Of a DNA stretch of 64,000 nt, positions 1-12,477 are shown one piece after another (positions within the stretch are counted from its first letter, which is position 1; each line of letters begins with the position of its first letter). Source of the DNA: Allodiplogaster sudhausi (lineage: Eukaryota > Nematoda > Chromadorea > Rhabditida > Diplogasteridae); NCBI GenBank assembly GCA_945643635.1, contig CALZFC010000109.1:180001-244000 (forward strand), in the 5' to 3' direction. The notes below the pieces were generated by a model that was given only the letters and a program-made list of their open reading frames with translations, ran no database searches and was not told the origin of the DNA. Made by a program: the position numbers and the translations under genes.

Positions 1-848
1 ACTGTCGCAGCAACAACAATGACAACTGGGCCGCAGAACGTTCCGTCCGAGGTGAGTGCAGCTGGAATATGAGAGGAGAATTATAGTAGATATATTATTA
101 TTTTTTTTTAATCACCCATCTTTTCGTACGAGGCTGAGAGGGCAATTAAATATGTCTATATTATTTTTTTATTATTATCTGCTTTCAGTCCGACGTGAGA
201 GCAGCAGCTGTTATATCGGAACATAATTAAAGAAATATAAAAAAAAAACTCCTTCAATAACTGATGAGTGCCCGTCTTTTTTTTTGGAAGTGTATGCATT
301 TATTCTATTTGGCCACTCCTCCCGGAGTATGGCAATGGTATGTTTGGAGAACATATGCGCCGTGTCTTTTAAGATAAAAAAAGTTTTTTTAGAAGAAGTC
401 CATAACCATGAGAATAAATCTCGTTATGACATTCCACTCACAATCAGTTTATATGCCGGTAAAGGGGAATAAATGGTACTAGATACTTTTTACAGCTGGA
501 CCACCGTCAACTAATCGTAAGGCCGCGCGCGACACTCACTCACGTCAACTCACGCATTGGGTTAGAAATGTGCAGCACATTCCTTTTAAATATTACAAAA
601 AAAATGAATGTAATCTTATATTCCACGTTCCTATTTATCTTACAATAAAATAATTGTAATATGATGATATTTCACGTTTATCTATGTTATAAAAACAAAG
701 TAATATGATACTACTGTCATGCGTGTGTGTGTGCAAAGCAGAACTGGCGCCGCGCAAGTCCCACAACGAGTCACAACAGAAGACGTCGCTGACAACTTTG
801 CCACTTCTCTTCGCTTTGGTCGGCGTCGATGAAGATAATGGCAAATGA
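1..848 (+). CDS. 3' end of an unrecognised gene (two exons, partial)
   Basis: Two phase-compatible exons are visible. Exon 1-51 ends at a strong GTGAGT donor and leaves one base over. Exon 742-848 follows a TTGCAAAGCAG-like acceptor and runs to TGA at 846-848. The joined frame is open and polar, then has a short leucine-rich stretch near the C-terminus (TTLPLLFALVGV). An AATAAA lies about 40 bp after the stop (890-895). I do not recognise the family, and most of the gene lies to the left of the window. A 6-nt microexon near 188 is possible but unsupported. Confidence 0.4.
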
Positions 849-1591
849 TGACGTCATTTTATAAAAATGTTGCTTCAAAACTTGTTGCAAATAAAATATT
901 ATGTTCTTGAGGCTTTTGAGAGGCAAACACGGTTAGAACTATTATTTATCGCTAATTCGACTTCAACATCCAGTGACTATAATATGGCAGAACTTTATGA
1001 TTCTACCTGAATGCTCAGAAAATTTATTTTGTATGTTTTTCATCTCAAGCTCCATTCATCTTTCGGAATTGTCGAGAACAACTTGCGTCAATAATGGAAA
1101 AAAGGACAAAATCTTTCTAGCACCGAATGAGAGGAAACACCGATTGGGCAGTAGAAATAGGAATCGAAATCGAAGGCGGTCGCATGTGACAATGCTAAGA
1201 AAAAAACTTTGTGGGCACCAAGCAGCTCAATTCTACCTATCATGAAAGAAGAGCTTAAAAATACATTGATTATTTTTTTGAATTAGAAATAATACTTGGA
1301 ATACTACCGGAACGGAAATCTCCATAATTGTTATTGTACAATTCATATTTGTGATTGATTGTATTGAAATTTTGTAGCAACAGAAGCTACATATACATTG
1401 TTATGTTCTACGGCGAACAGTCTACTATCTCTTTTCTAGGCTAACTCTGCATACATACATATTCTGATCTCATTCAAAAGTGGAATCTCTCGGTCTCATA
1501 CACGGTTAAGTAAGACAACAAATCCGCGCTCTAAACATACTGTATAAAACTTTCTTCATTTTGGCATTGAGCCAAAACCAAAACTCCCAGC
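849..1591. other. intergenic, 3' ends of two convergent genes
   Basis: AT-rich sequence between the + strand gene end at 848 and the - strand carrier stop at 1592. It holds a likely AATAAA at 890-895 for the + gene. I see no other coding signal; the short open frames here have no splice context or family resemblance. Confidence 0.5.
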
Positions 1592-4398
1592 CTACTGCTT
1601 GAAGTAGCCAAAGTTCATTCGAAGCTGCTCGAAGAAGATGAACGTGAGAATCGTCTGCGGTGCGAGGCGGACCCACGCAGGGAAGAAGCCCTGCATTATA
1701 AGGAAATTATATGCATGCAAAATGTTTTTTTTAAATAAAAGACTTCTACTTTTTAGAATTACGATATTATGAAGCGAAAGTTGAGTTTTTTTTATCTAAA
1801 ACAATTTTTTCAAGTATCTGTCTTTCTCCAGATTTTGTCAAAGCATTCTTCTCCACATTCTACCGCAGTGTTTTCCTGCGACAACAAAAAAAAGAAGATT
1901 TTTTTCGCGCAAAAGCGCAATCATTCGTTTGATATAACAGAAATAAATATCAACGTTTAAAAAGCGCGCCAAAAAAGCGCGCCAAAAACCTTGAAGAAGC
2001 CGCTCGGGCCCATCTTGGCCGTGTAGATGAAGCAGTCGGCGATGCTCTGAAACATTTTATGCTACTGTTAGGCATTATCGTCGTCTTCATGAAAGGGAAA
2101 ATTTCTTATCGTTTGAAACATTAAAAGAAATAAATGTTGATGATCATAATTGTTGTTCGTTCAATATAATGTTTTTTTTTCTTGGAGTGAATGGATATAG
2201 CGTATGAAATACGAACACATTCATTAAATTAATTTATAAAAATAAAATCATGTCGATACCTTAAACTGGCCAGGCGGCGCATTCATCATACGCGTCTTCA
2301 TGACGTCCATCGGCTGGGTCAGCATGGTCGCAATGCTTGCCTGGAGGTGTTCAACTCTTTGTCTCGCACTCTCGCTCTCTCTCCCTCTACCTCTCTCGAG
2401 GTCTCTCTCTCTCCCTCACTCTCTCGCTAACATTCTCTCTTTCTCTCGCACTCTCTCTGAATTCACTACTCTCTCTCTCTCTCCAACATACCGCGCAGAA
2501 GGAGGAAAAGAAGTGCGTGCCGAGGTTGTCCTTGGCGACGCCGCTCTGAATGAGCATCTGCTTGATCTGATCGTAGAAGGAGAGCTGCCCGATCGTCATG
2601 AGGACGGCGCTGTAGTCAGCGTTAACTCACTTTTTTTGGGGTAATTATTTTCAACAAGTACACATTTTGTAAGCTACATAAATTTAAGCTACGTATATCT
2701 TGATGCGCTACATTGGCGAAAAGAGACATAAGAAAAATAAATAAATAAAAAATAAAATAAAATAAAAGGGAAAATATAAGAATACCGGCAGGTTGCCATG
2801 GTCGCGCCGCCGAACAGTCGCTTCGTGCCCTCTTCGCGACGAATGCGAAGGACGCCGTCCAGGGCGTGCTTGTAGTTGCGACGCTCGGCAGGAGGGAGCT
2901 GTGAATTAATTAATTGTCAACTAATTGGCTAATTAATTAATTATTGATTGATTGACTTTAAATTAATGAGCGGGTCAATCATCAATTTTTTAGAGTTACA
3001 GAAATGTTCTTTGAGAGAAAACAATTTGAGGAGGGAAACCCTAAAAATCGTCTACCTTCATGTCGTTCTGCATGCGGACGTTGACAAGATCACCGGGCGT
3101 TCCGACAAGTCCACCGCACGCGCCGGAGACGCCAGCCAGCAGCGCCTTCTGGTAGAACGGTAGGTTCTGGTCTGCAGAGAGAGAATGAGTGAGAGTGAGA
3201 GTGAGAGAGAGACAGAGAGAGAGAGAGAAACCAGTAGATTGAAGGAGGTGGTAAAGGTTAGGAAAGGAAGAAAGATGAGGGAAGTAGAGTATGAAACAGA
3301 GAATTAGATAGTGTGAGAGCGAGCTTTGAGAGCAAATAAAGAAGATGGCACAGAAAGATGATGTTGAAAGATGAAAGAAGAGAGAGAATTAAGACACAGA
3401 TAAATATGTTGGTGAAATTTTCTTAAAAATCATTCAGCAATTTTTACAAGATGGGAAATCGGGAGTGAAGCTGACTGTGAGAGAAATAATCGACAAACCG
3501 GCTGGAAACTGCTTCTTCAACGTCTCGTACATGCCGAAACGGGTGGTCGAATAGGTGAGCTGTCGTAGCAGGGAAGCGGAGAGGCCGTTGTAGAAGGCGA
3601 GCAGCTGAGACAGGACTGTATTTCATCATCATCTTTGAAGCGTAGATAGTACTGTATTTCATCATCATCTTTGAAGCGTAGACAGTACTGTATTTCATCA
3701 TCATTTTTGAAGCGTAGACAGTACTGTATTTCATCATCATCTTTGAAGCGTAGACAGTACTGTATTTCATCATCATCTTTGAAGCGTAGACAGTACTGTA
3801 TTTCATCATCATCTTTGAAGCGTAGACAGTACTGTATTTCATCATCATCTTTGAATGATGGATTATGGTAGCTTTCTCAAAACTTCATGCTCAACCAGTA
3901 CCAGCATTCACTTTTGTGTGCTCGTTTGCCTCGATCAAAAACGGCAGAAATTGTGCTCTTAAAAACACAATTTTGCCCATGAAAAGGCAATTGTGTTTCT
4001 GGAGAAATCGTAGAGGAAGAAAACATGTGAAACGAACACCGTCCGACTTGTACAGCTTGACCGACATCTGTCCGAGCGAGATCTTGCCATGCTGCTGTGT
4101 CTGGAGGTGCACCTGGAATGCGAGAGAAAGTACATCTCAGTGAATATCATAACTACTAACAACAACAACAAAACTAACTTGTAATTGTGAATATCATAAC
4201 TACTAACAACAACAACAAAACTAACTTGTAATTGAAAGGAAAAAGTAAAGTAAAGGAAGAGATATGATCAAGTACGTGTCATCGAATTGGAATGGAAACC
4301 TTGAGCAGATCGAGGGGATGCGTGCAGCAAGCGGCGCCAGCTGACGCGAGCCCGCCAAAGTACCAACGGCCGATTCGGTTCTCCTTCGACTGCGACAT
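1592..4398 (-). CDS. SLC25A10: mitochondrial dicarboxylate carrier (SLC25A10-like), complete
   Basis: Nine exons on the minus strand: 4398-4300, 4112-4038, 3604-3499, 3171-3056, 2898-2786, 2609-2492, 2340-2260, 2046-1990, 1690-1592. All junctions are GT-AG and in phase, giving 864 nt (287 aa plus stop), the usual family length. Family members exchange malate or succinate for phosphate, sulphate or thiosulphate across the inner mitochondrial membrane. Three carrier repeats are visible with the Px[DE]xx[KR] signatures: PLDLLK (residue 28), PGDLVNVR (119) and QPMDVMK (219). VHLQTQQ follows the first signature, as in DIC proteins. The C-terminus has the family ending with FFPAWVRLAPQTILTFIFFE. 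The start is the first ATG after an acceptor-like TTTCTCAG. It lies downstream of the LMF gene on the same strand. I am sure of the subfamily; substrate specificity is inferred. Confidence 0.95.
3615..3855. repeat. 36-bp minisatellite, seven copies, in carrier intron 2
   Basis: Copies begin at 3615, 3651, 3687, 3723, 3759, 3795 and 3831 with few substitutions; the unit begins ACTGTATTTCATCATCATCT. The array makes spurious repetitive open frames on both strands. It lies wholly within intron 2 of the carrier. Confidence 0.95.
4142..4237. repeat. tandem duplication of about 48 bp in carrier intron 1
   Basis: A block containing AATATCATAACTACTAAC, an (ACA)n run and AACTTGTAATTG appears twice head to tail with almost no differences. 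It is intronic. Confidence 0.85.
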
Positions 4399-4405
4399 CC
4401 CCGGT

Positions 4406-4407
4406 CT
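4406..4407 (-). promoter_or_regulatory. probable spliced-leader acceptor of the dicarboxylate carrier
   Basis: TTTCTCAG on the minus strand ends eight bases before the ATG at 4398, preceded by a T-rich run. With no upstream coding exon in reach, this fits a trans-splice acceptor, as in many nematode genes. Inference only; a 5' cDNA end would settle it. Confidence 0.5.
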
Positions 4408-4951
4408 GAGAAAGTTGAGATTTGAAAATAACAACAAAAAATTCATGTTTTATTAGAATTAGTTGAGAACATTTGAGAATCGGCTCATTTTTCTTTAGTT
4501 ACTTTACCTCCGAGATCTGAAAAATAAGAAAAGAATTCTTTACGACCGATCAAACAGAATATGCACAGTTTAGATTTTATTAGAGATTAAAAAAATCTTT
4601 ATTCGATAAAGTCATAATATTCTTCAAATGTCACCCTTTATACAAATGAGCATATGATTATGTACTCTTACACGCTAACATTAAGCTAATAAGTGCAAAG
4701 AGGCGTTCTAGAAATATAGGAGATTGTCAATTCATAGAAAATGATAGGGTAGTTAATTAAAAAGAGAGAAAATCCAACAAATACATAGGCAGATGCAAAA
4801 TTGCTTAGACAATCTAAAAGAAAGCGCTTTCAAATGCACGCGCAGATCTCATACAGTCTAACAAAAATTTATTTAAAAAGCGTCAATAAATAGATAAATT
4901 AAGGAGAAAACTTTAGTAACCAACTAAAAAACAGTTCAATTTTTTTCAGTT

Positions 4952-7900
4952 TCAGAAGAAAAAGAAGTCGAGCGTGAACATGACAAGAAGATTAGCGCCT
5001 AGCGCGCTCCACACAAAGTCGGATTGGTCGAGTTTGAGAGCCTTAAACAATTTTTTTAACGCTTTTTTTTTCTTTTCACTCGTCTGCATGATTTTTATTA
5101 TTATTATATGATTAGTTGTTTGAGAGAATTAAGTAATAATTTTACATGTTTTTCTTATTTTTCTTGTCTGCATGAGTAAGATTAGTTTTCGAATGAGTAA
5201 GGTTTAAAAAAACACCGAAATGCTTTGTCTGTGGTGTTATTTTTAGGAAGAACATTGTAGCTAAATATAATTTTTCTGCGAGACCTGCTTGTGGACGGCG
5301 GAGAGTGTCTCATCAATAACTGTCATCTTGTACTCTTTGGTCGAGAGCAAGCCATTGTCGGCAAGGAAGTCTACCATTGCCGGAGAGTCCTGAGAAGGTA
5401 TAATTTATTTTTTTGAAAAAAACATGTTTTAAGAACCATCTCATAGTTTAAAGGAATATTTGCAAAGTATTTGTCGATGCGGGTTCACTTTCTAGAAAAA
5501 AACATTAATTGTTTGCAGGTAAGCAGCACCTTGGTGAACATTGGCATGTACTCGTGTAGAAGCTCACGGCGCCACCAGTTCCTTAAAGCGAGAGTAAATT
5601 CATATATATTTTTTAATACATTAGGATTCCTTGACGTTAAGAAAGGGGCGACTGATAGAAAGTTTAGTGTTTAATTTGTGCTGAAGCATATTCACTTTAA
5701 AAAAAATTTCATCCCAAGTCAAGATTGTACTACACGAGATTGCCCTTGTCAAGATTGTCCTAGTCGACGTTGTCCCAGTCCACATTGTCCTAGTGTACTA
5801 CACAAGATTGCCTTTTTCAAGATTGTCCTAGTCAAGATTGTCCTAGTCAAGATTGTCCTTGTCAAGATTGTCCTAGGCACGATTGTCCTAATCCGCACTT
5901 TGCGCCCGGCTTCGAGAAGTGATAGTGGTAGAGTTGTGCGCGCACAAACTGGAGCGGCTTCTTCTTGTCCGTGAAGGGATAGTCCTTGAGCAGGTGAACG
6001 ACTGGAAGAAAGTTAGGGAGAAATTTAAACGATAACTCTTAGAATGTAAAGCTCTTGCAAAAAATGTCTAGTTTCTAGGACCACCTCTTTTATTCTTCAT
6101 CTCACATGTATGCGCAGAAAATATTCCCTCCTAACCTTCAGTGTTGTTTCTGAGTAGCGTGTTGACGAACGACAGGAACCACGGATTGTGCTGGTATGTC
6201 CCGAGCGCCGCGAACCACATCTGCCAGTCGAGGCGTGGCTGGTGCGGGGCTGAGAGAATGGAAAAAAAAGTTATGAATCAAAAAAAATAAATATATGTAC
6301 ATACGTTGAGAGAATGAAAAAAATATGTAATTGCATACTTTGCTACTTAAATAGGTTAAATACTAAAAAGGCTGAATTCATATAAGCACTTACTTCATAA
6401 TGAACAAAAGTGTGGCGCGGATAGATCTCTCTTTGGATACGTCATTCATGCAGAGGACACAACTGAATGAGAATGACAATAGCGCGTACCAACGAACGTC
6501 GGCTGCTCTCCGATAGGACCGGGTTTGGCGTGGAAGCGAAGCTCTTTCCACGGCCCGTTCGGGTCGGTCGCGCCCTCGATAATTACCTCGGGACGGCCGT
6601 CAGTGCCGGTCATCCTGTGCAAGTTTTTCGGCTCTATCGTAAGTTTTTCGGCTCTATGCTCTTCAGTATGCCCGAGAGTTACAAAAATACAACTTTTGAG
6701 ATGATACTACAGAGATGAGTCACTGATTATGCACATTATTCATAATTTTTTTTTACGATTTTGACTTCTTGTCGTTTCGTCAAAGTCTCCGCACCTGCGG
6801 AAGAGTCCGTAGGAGTGAGTTAGCTCGAACGGCTTTAGAAGCTGGTGCGCGCGGCGCAACTCGTACGGAATGCGGCCGGATGCCGTCTCATCGATCGTAG
6901 TGAAGGGAACCTGATGAGACAATTATTTTGTGGATAAATATGTATATCATATTCCATTTTGTTCATTGTTATTTCCGCTAGTTCTCTAATTGTGAGATTG
7001 TTACGATGACTGAAGCAGCAAGTTCGTCAGATTCCGGCAGGCGAAGAGACGTCGAGATCTCCTATCACCCCGGATCAATCGTCGGTTCATTAATGTCTTG
7101 AATATCCACATAAAGTACATTAAAGTCCTAATTAATTAATTAATTAATTAATTAATTAATTACGAAATTTCCTCTCAACGCACCATCGAGATCATGAAGA
7201 GCGCGCTTCCCGTAAAGCCAACAAAGAAGAGATGCTTGAAGACGCGCTTTCGCCAGCAGAAAGCGCTGGAAGTACATTCATTAAATCTATAACGTTTAAC
7301 GAATGTGCAACTTTCAGTGGAAACATACAGTAAGCAAGCAGAACAATCAAATAAGTGAACTACAGTAGCATTTTCGCAATAAATTAAGAAGTATATACAT
7401 AATTGTATCTCAAAGTTTAAGTTCAGTAGTAGGAAATATGTAAATGCGTCAATAAGTAAGCTAACAATAAAATAAATAAATAAATAAATAAAGTACTCGA
7501 AAGGAACCGCAACGTACGCGACAATTATGAAGGTGGCGAAGGCGAAGAGGATGCCGAGGTGGATGACGAGCGATGTGCCGATTCGGACGAACTCGGCGAA
7601 TTCATCACGATTGAAAGCTGAAAGTTGGCCCTTTTGTTCATGTACACACACATATTTATGAATGCACATATGTAGTCACGATTTTCCTAGTCATGATTAG
7701 CCTTCAATTCCTACTTCTACTCTCTTGGAGCACTTTATTCACATTTCCTTTTTTTACTAGCCTACATACCGTACTAAATTTAAAAAAAATTGCCTCATCA
7801 AGAAGGTCAGCGACATGTGTAAGAGTACGATGTGCAAACGTGATCAGTGGAGACTTGAGTGTTCTATAGTTCATTTTACCCAAAAATTCGGGGCACGGAC

Positions 7901-10900
7901 GCTGTGCTGACCAATCTTGCTGTGGATGACGAGATTGGCCGTATCGACGCGGATGCCGAACGCGAGCGACCAGTGATAGAGGGCGACGCCGAAGATGGCG
8001 AACGAGAGGAGCCACTCGGCTGCGATGCGCACGAACGAAGGACGTGTGAATGCGTTGTGGGCGCCTTTAAACAATAATTAATTTTACAACAGCAAAAATT
8101 TATTTATTTTTTTATTAACAAGTTTATTAAAACAGTTCATGTTCTTTAAAGATGTCCAAATAGAGGATATAGTTTTTAAGTGATTTATTACTGTGCGCAT
8201 AAGGTAAACACGCGCGTGATCATTAACAAATCATTAGCACATTTATGTATGTCGCTATCTTACCGTACCGGCTGATATGAGTTGGGAAATTAAGGAAATT
8301 AGGAGTAAGTACTGTAGGTACAGTATGTTGCTATTTTTAGAGGAAGCACATTAATCTTTAGCCGGATAATTTTTGTTTGCCTTTGTCTAGGATGTTCTAG
8401 AGATGCGCTCCATAATAGCCAATCAGGCAATCAGGTCCATTCGCTCCAATCCCGTCTCGAATTATACTCGCTCGTAGACTCTCATTTGTTATCGTGTCCA
8501 CTTTCACAATTTCCCTAACAACAGCCTTAAAACTTGGCTACCGTTCGGTAGTCATTCCTCAATAAGTAATCAGCGTCTTTTTCAAACAGCCAAAGATTGC
8601 CAGAGCTCTCAATTACGAACAATATCCTTCCATTGATTGTTTTTTTATGGATCCTCATGTTTCATATTTGTGTACTAATTCGTTGCACTAATTAGTGCGA
8701 CTAAATAGCGATTCTAATTATGTACCGTAAATAAAGAAAGCAAAGAGCCACTCGGCCACTGCGCGCATTCTCGAAAGGCTCGTGCTTGCGAAGTAGGTGC
8801 CTTAAACAAATAAATTTAACAACAACAACAAAAAACTAAATAACAACTTGGACAAATATAGTGCTTCTTCTGCAAATATGTCCATTTTTAGCTATCTCTC
8901 CAGCGGAATTGAGTGATGACGTACAACGACTAAGGCTAAACCGGTCTGTAACTATGTACATATGTATATGGATTTTTTTAACGGTTAAATAAGTCTCCTG
9001 ATGCTCGACAGCACAACTGCCGCAAATTAAATGCATGCGTACGAAGTTATCGTGACGAGTCAATGTAGATTGATTGGTCTATGTGCAAATGTAGTGCGTA
9101 GCTCTGACAATGAGACAGCGAGCGAAAGAAACGGGGGAAGGAAATATAGAGAGATTTGTCAGAGAAATAGAAAGAGGAGGTAAGAGAGAAAGAGAGAAAT
9201 TGAGAGAGAGAAAGAGATAGAGAGGCATTATTAACATTATCTATATATCTTATCAGACAGCTGAATAGAAAAATTGCGTGATTGCGGCGTGCGATGTTGT
9301 CGCAAGAAATACGCATCATCGAAGAAGCAAACAGGAAAAGTTATCGGCCGACTAAGGTCATTTCAAGAAGTCACGCAACTAGAGCAATCAATTGATTAGC
9401 CAATGTTCGCTCTCAAGAAAGAGTACTCACTAGTCGGTGTTTCGCCTTCATCGTAAGAGAAATCGCAGCTTTAGTGAACAAAGTACATACATACATACTA
9501 CATATTTCTTTTCTGCTCATTCATTATATCCTTTAAGATCATATTTAAAAGAGAAAAAAAGATTGCGCACCGTCAAGACAAGCATAAGCGAGGAGTGCGT
9601 AGTGGAAGTTGAAGAAGTTGTAGTTGCCGGTGGCTGCGATCGCAATCATGAAGAGGATCTGAAGAATTAATTTTTATTATAAAATCAAATTCAAAAATAT
9701 GTATAGATAATCAATATGTACTTATGTATGTATCTATGTAGTGAAATGTTAAACTAAAAAAAAAATTTCATTAAGCACCTGCGGCACTCCGGCGAGCCAT
9801 CGCAACGGCCCTAGCGGTAGCAGGAACATGGGCGGAAGGTAGCATTCGACGAAGAAGGTGGCCGCAACCGAGAAGCGGCGGAGCCACGCTGGCTGATGAT
9901 GCGCGAACCACGCGAGCGGTGTCGGCAGGCACTGCGACTCGAAGTGGTGATCGAGGGCTAGAGAGGCAAATGGAAAGACAATTTTGACTATGGTATGTAT
10001 ATAGAATTATACTCTAATGGTGAGTATCGTCATAGAATTGTAATTAAATTACAATTCTAATATAATCGCTTAAGACTTAGCGGTAACTAAAGAAAAAATA
10101 TATAATAATAGTAATAATAAGTGAATAAAAACATAAATCCTGACCACTAAGATTCCACCATGTCGGACAGAGACTCTGCAGCTTGACAACTCCGGATGCG
10201 AACATGAGACGGCAGGCGAGGAAGCGGATAAAGTAGATGGCCAGCTGCAGTTTAAAGGCGCATGAAAGTTATATAACCGCTATCTTTTTTAACTTTGAGT
10301 CAGGCAAAAAGGCGCGAATTCAAACGCGAGTTTTTTTGGCTGGCGTTTGTTTTGCCTTCTCTATCACCCACCATTCTTTCTCAAGTCTTAAAATGAGCTT
10401 TTTTCAAGTAATATTGTAGAGATTATGGAGCAAAAAGTAAAACAAAAGGACGAAGAAAAGAAAGGAAAGGCTTAGGAATTGCCTTGTCGGCTGGCGAATC
10501 CCAGAACGCTGCCAGAATTGCCATCAGGAAGCCGCTCTCGATGATGAGTGTGTCCCATTGGAACCAGAGGAAAGTGCCGCCGACCTTTGAAGGGAGTTTC
10601 CGTTTAAGAATGGAAAGAAAACGGCGGGAAAATGGTCATTTGAATAAAGTTTTTAAAGAAAGCCATGAAGACTGTGTACTATTACCATATATGGGAGGAA
10701 AAACTACTGTATTATTCTAGGTACAAACAACTGTAGCAATCCACGAAGAACTGTACAAATCCAAGAAAAACTGTACCAATCCACGAAGAAACTGTGCAAC
10801 AAGTCAGGAAGAAGCTATAAACCTTAAAGGCGCTGAGATAGAGGAGAACCAGTGCGAGGTAGACGAGCGCATTTCTCGTCTTCTTGATGGCGATCGTGAG

Positions 10901-12034
10901 CGCCGAGAGGAGCATGCCGAGCAGGCAGACAATGTGGAGAGCGGTCGACGGACGGATGGAGAGGTAATGACGGAGGAAGAGCAGGAGAGGAGAGGCGCAT
11001 GTCCACGGGCTCGAGATGTCTGGAACAGTTGAGAGGCAAATGTCAGGAACAATTGGTGGAAAATGTTTAGAAAATTTGAGGTAAATGTCTGGAACAAATT
11101 GAAGGAAATGTCTAAAATAATTGAAACGCAAATGTCTTTAACATATGAGAGACAAATCACGCGGAGTACGGTGCCATATTGTACCAGGACACTGTGGAGA
11201 CATAAACATAAGAAAAGGTGACGATTTTTTTTGTCTTGTTGGAAATAAAGAAAGGGAGAAAGGGAGGAAATGACACCGAATTGTGTGAAGCAAACACATG
11301 TACATAGAATTAGATCGAGGGATAAAAAAGAAGAAATAAAATGAATACTGACGGCATTTCTCCAGCTTGGTTGCAATCGGCGTAATTCCGTTCTCGCCAT
11401 ACAGACCTGTAAATAACTATGATTATTATTATTATAATTAAAGTTTAAAAGAAGAAAATAAGGCATAAGAAAATCAAGAGTAATCAATGGTGAAGTTGCG
11501 TCATATCTTCAATATATATGAACATACCGTAATCATTAAGACGATCTACTAAATTGTTTTCATTATTTATGTACATAGATGTGTAAAATTTTACGAATAT
11601 ACGGAAAATGTACTTATGCAGAAATGGCGTTGGTGTGATGGATTTTCACTCTTCTCTTTCTTTTTTTGTGCTCACATGATCATATTGTTTCCTTTTAATG
11701 TGAAACAGTGTTAAACCTCTGACAATCAGGTTTAGCTGGTTCTTTAAAAAGAGTGAAAATAGGTAAGTCAATTGAATTTAAGCACAGATGAGGGGCAAGT
11801 GAAGTAAACCACAGAGAAGGGAATGGTCTATTTGTGTGGGTGGTCGATAGGGAAAAGGGTTAACGGGGTATAGAGAGGAATATGAGCAGCAGGACGAGAG
11901 AAGAAAAGACAGGAAGGAATGAGAGCACAGGAGGCGAGCAGTAAATGGATGAGCACTTGGCAATGAAGCCAGGTCTGTGAGGAGAGAGAATGAGAGAGAA
12001 AGAGAGAGCGATAGAGAGAAAGAGAGAGAGAGAT

Positions 12035-12065
<31 letters not shown>

Positions 12066-12477
12066 TAGAGAGAAAGAGTATGAGAGAGAGAATGGCCGAT
12101 GTACACGTTTCGTTGAAAGCGACATGAACGCAGTGCAAGAATGCAAGGAGTCAATAAGCACTTTCAAGGGCTTCGGACACATAAAGCTCTTATGACATGT
12201 ACTACATGGATTTAGAGATGCATATTGAGAAACCAAAACATACTTATGTGTATATCTATTTTAATGTCGTTAACAAAGTTCAGAAACAAATATATATTTT
12301 AGGCATGCAAGGTATAAAAAGTATGTAAGCAGATTTAAACGTTCAGAAAAAGTTAAAGAAACCGCGACATTAACCCTCTGCTTGCCAGTAGAGCGATGCG
12401 AATGCCGCCGTGTAGACGAGCGACTGGCCGACGAGAAGGCGATGCTTCATACGGGGCGTTGGAACGACGCCAAACAT
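4952..12477 (-). CDS. lipase maturation factor (LMF1/LMF2-like), multi-exon
   Basis: LMF proteins are multipass ER membrane proteins that help lipoprotein lipase and related lipases fold. Minus-strand exons: 12477-12375, 11406-11353, 11019-10823, 10584-10483, 10244-10145, 9957-9779, 9658-9571, 8064-7880, about 7630 or 7617-7497, 7265-7184, 6910-6795, 6614-6490, 6249-6136, 6001-5899, 5581-5530, 5389-5285, 5041-4952. Phases agree throughout, giving about 630 to 640 aa. Family landmarks in order: [104 protein letters not shown], then NWWRRE. The intron after 10483 appears to use a GC donor. The junction 7880/7630 is ambiguous: GTCAGC to TTTCAG is an alternative. The start is the first ATG of the first recognisable exon. 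Extra small exons are listed separately. Confidence 0.9.
5715..5896. repeat. 15-bp CAAGATTGTCCTAGT minisatellite in an LMF intron
   Basis: About twelve degenerate head-to-tail copies of CAAGATTGTCCTAGT, with CGACGTTGTCCCAGT and CCACATTGTCCTAGT variants, directly next to the donor of the 6001-5899 exon. Confidence 0.85.
8726..8800 (-). other. possible 75-nt cassette exon of the LMF gene
   Basis: TTTAAG|GC acceptor and G|GTACAT donor flank 75 nt, a multiple of three, in phase 1 on both sides, so it can be kept or skipped without breaking the frame. It reads [18 protein letters not shown], clearly like the start of the next exon (8064-7880: [16 protein letters not shown]), with the same acceptor context. 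It looks like a tandem exon duplication adding or swapping a membrane segment. No transcript evidence is available here. Confidence 0.5.
9431..9445 (-). other. possible 15-nt microexon of the LMF gene
   Basis: GATGAAG|GC acceptor and TA|GTGAGT donor enclose 15 nt in the same phase (1-1) as its neighbours, coding GETPT. The donor is strong and the acceptor weak. It would lie in the loop after the TGNYNFFNF exon. Speculative. Confidence 0.25.
11984..12083. repeat. GA-rich microsatellite in LMF intron 1
   Basis: GAGAGA tract broken by AAAGAG and TAGAG units. It gives serine/leucine-rich open frames on the minus strand that are not genes. Confidence 0.85.

Noticed and set aside
2300..2644. Plus-strand 114-codon frame
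   Set aside because: It is antisense to carrier exons 6-7 and an intronic CT tract.
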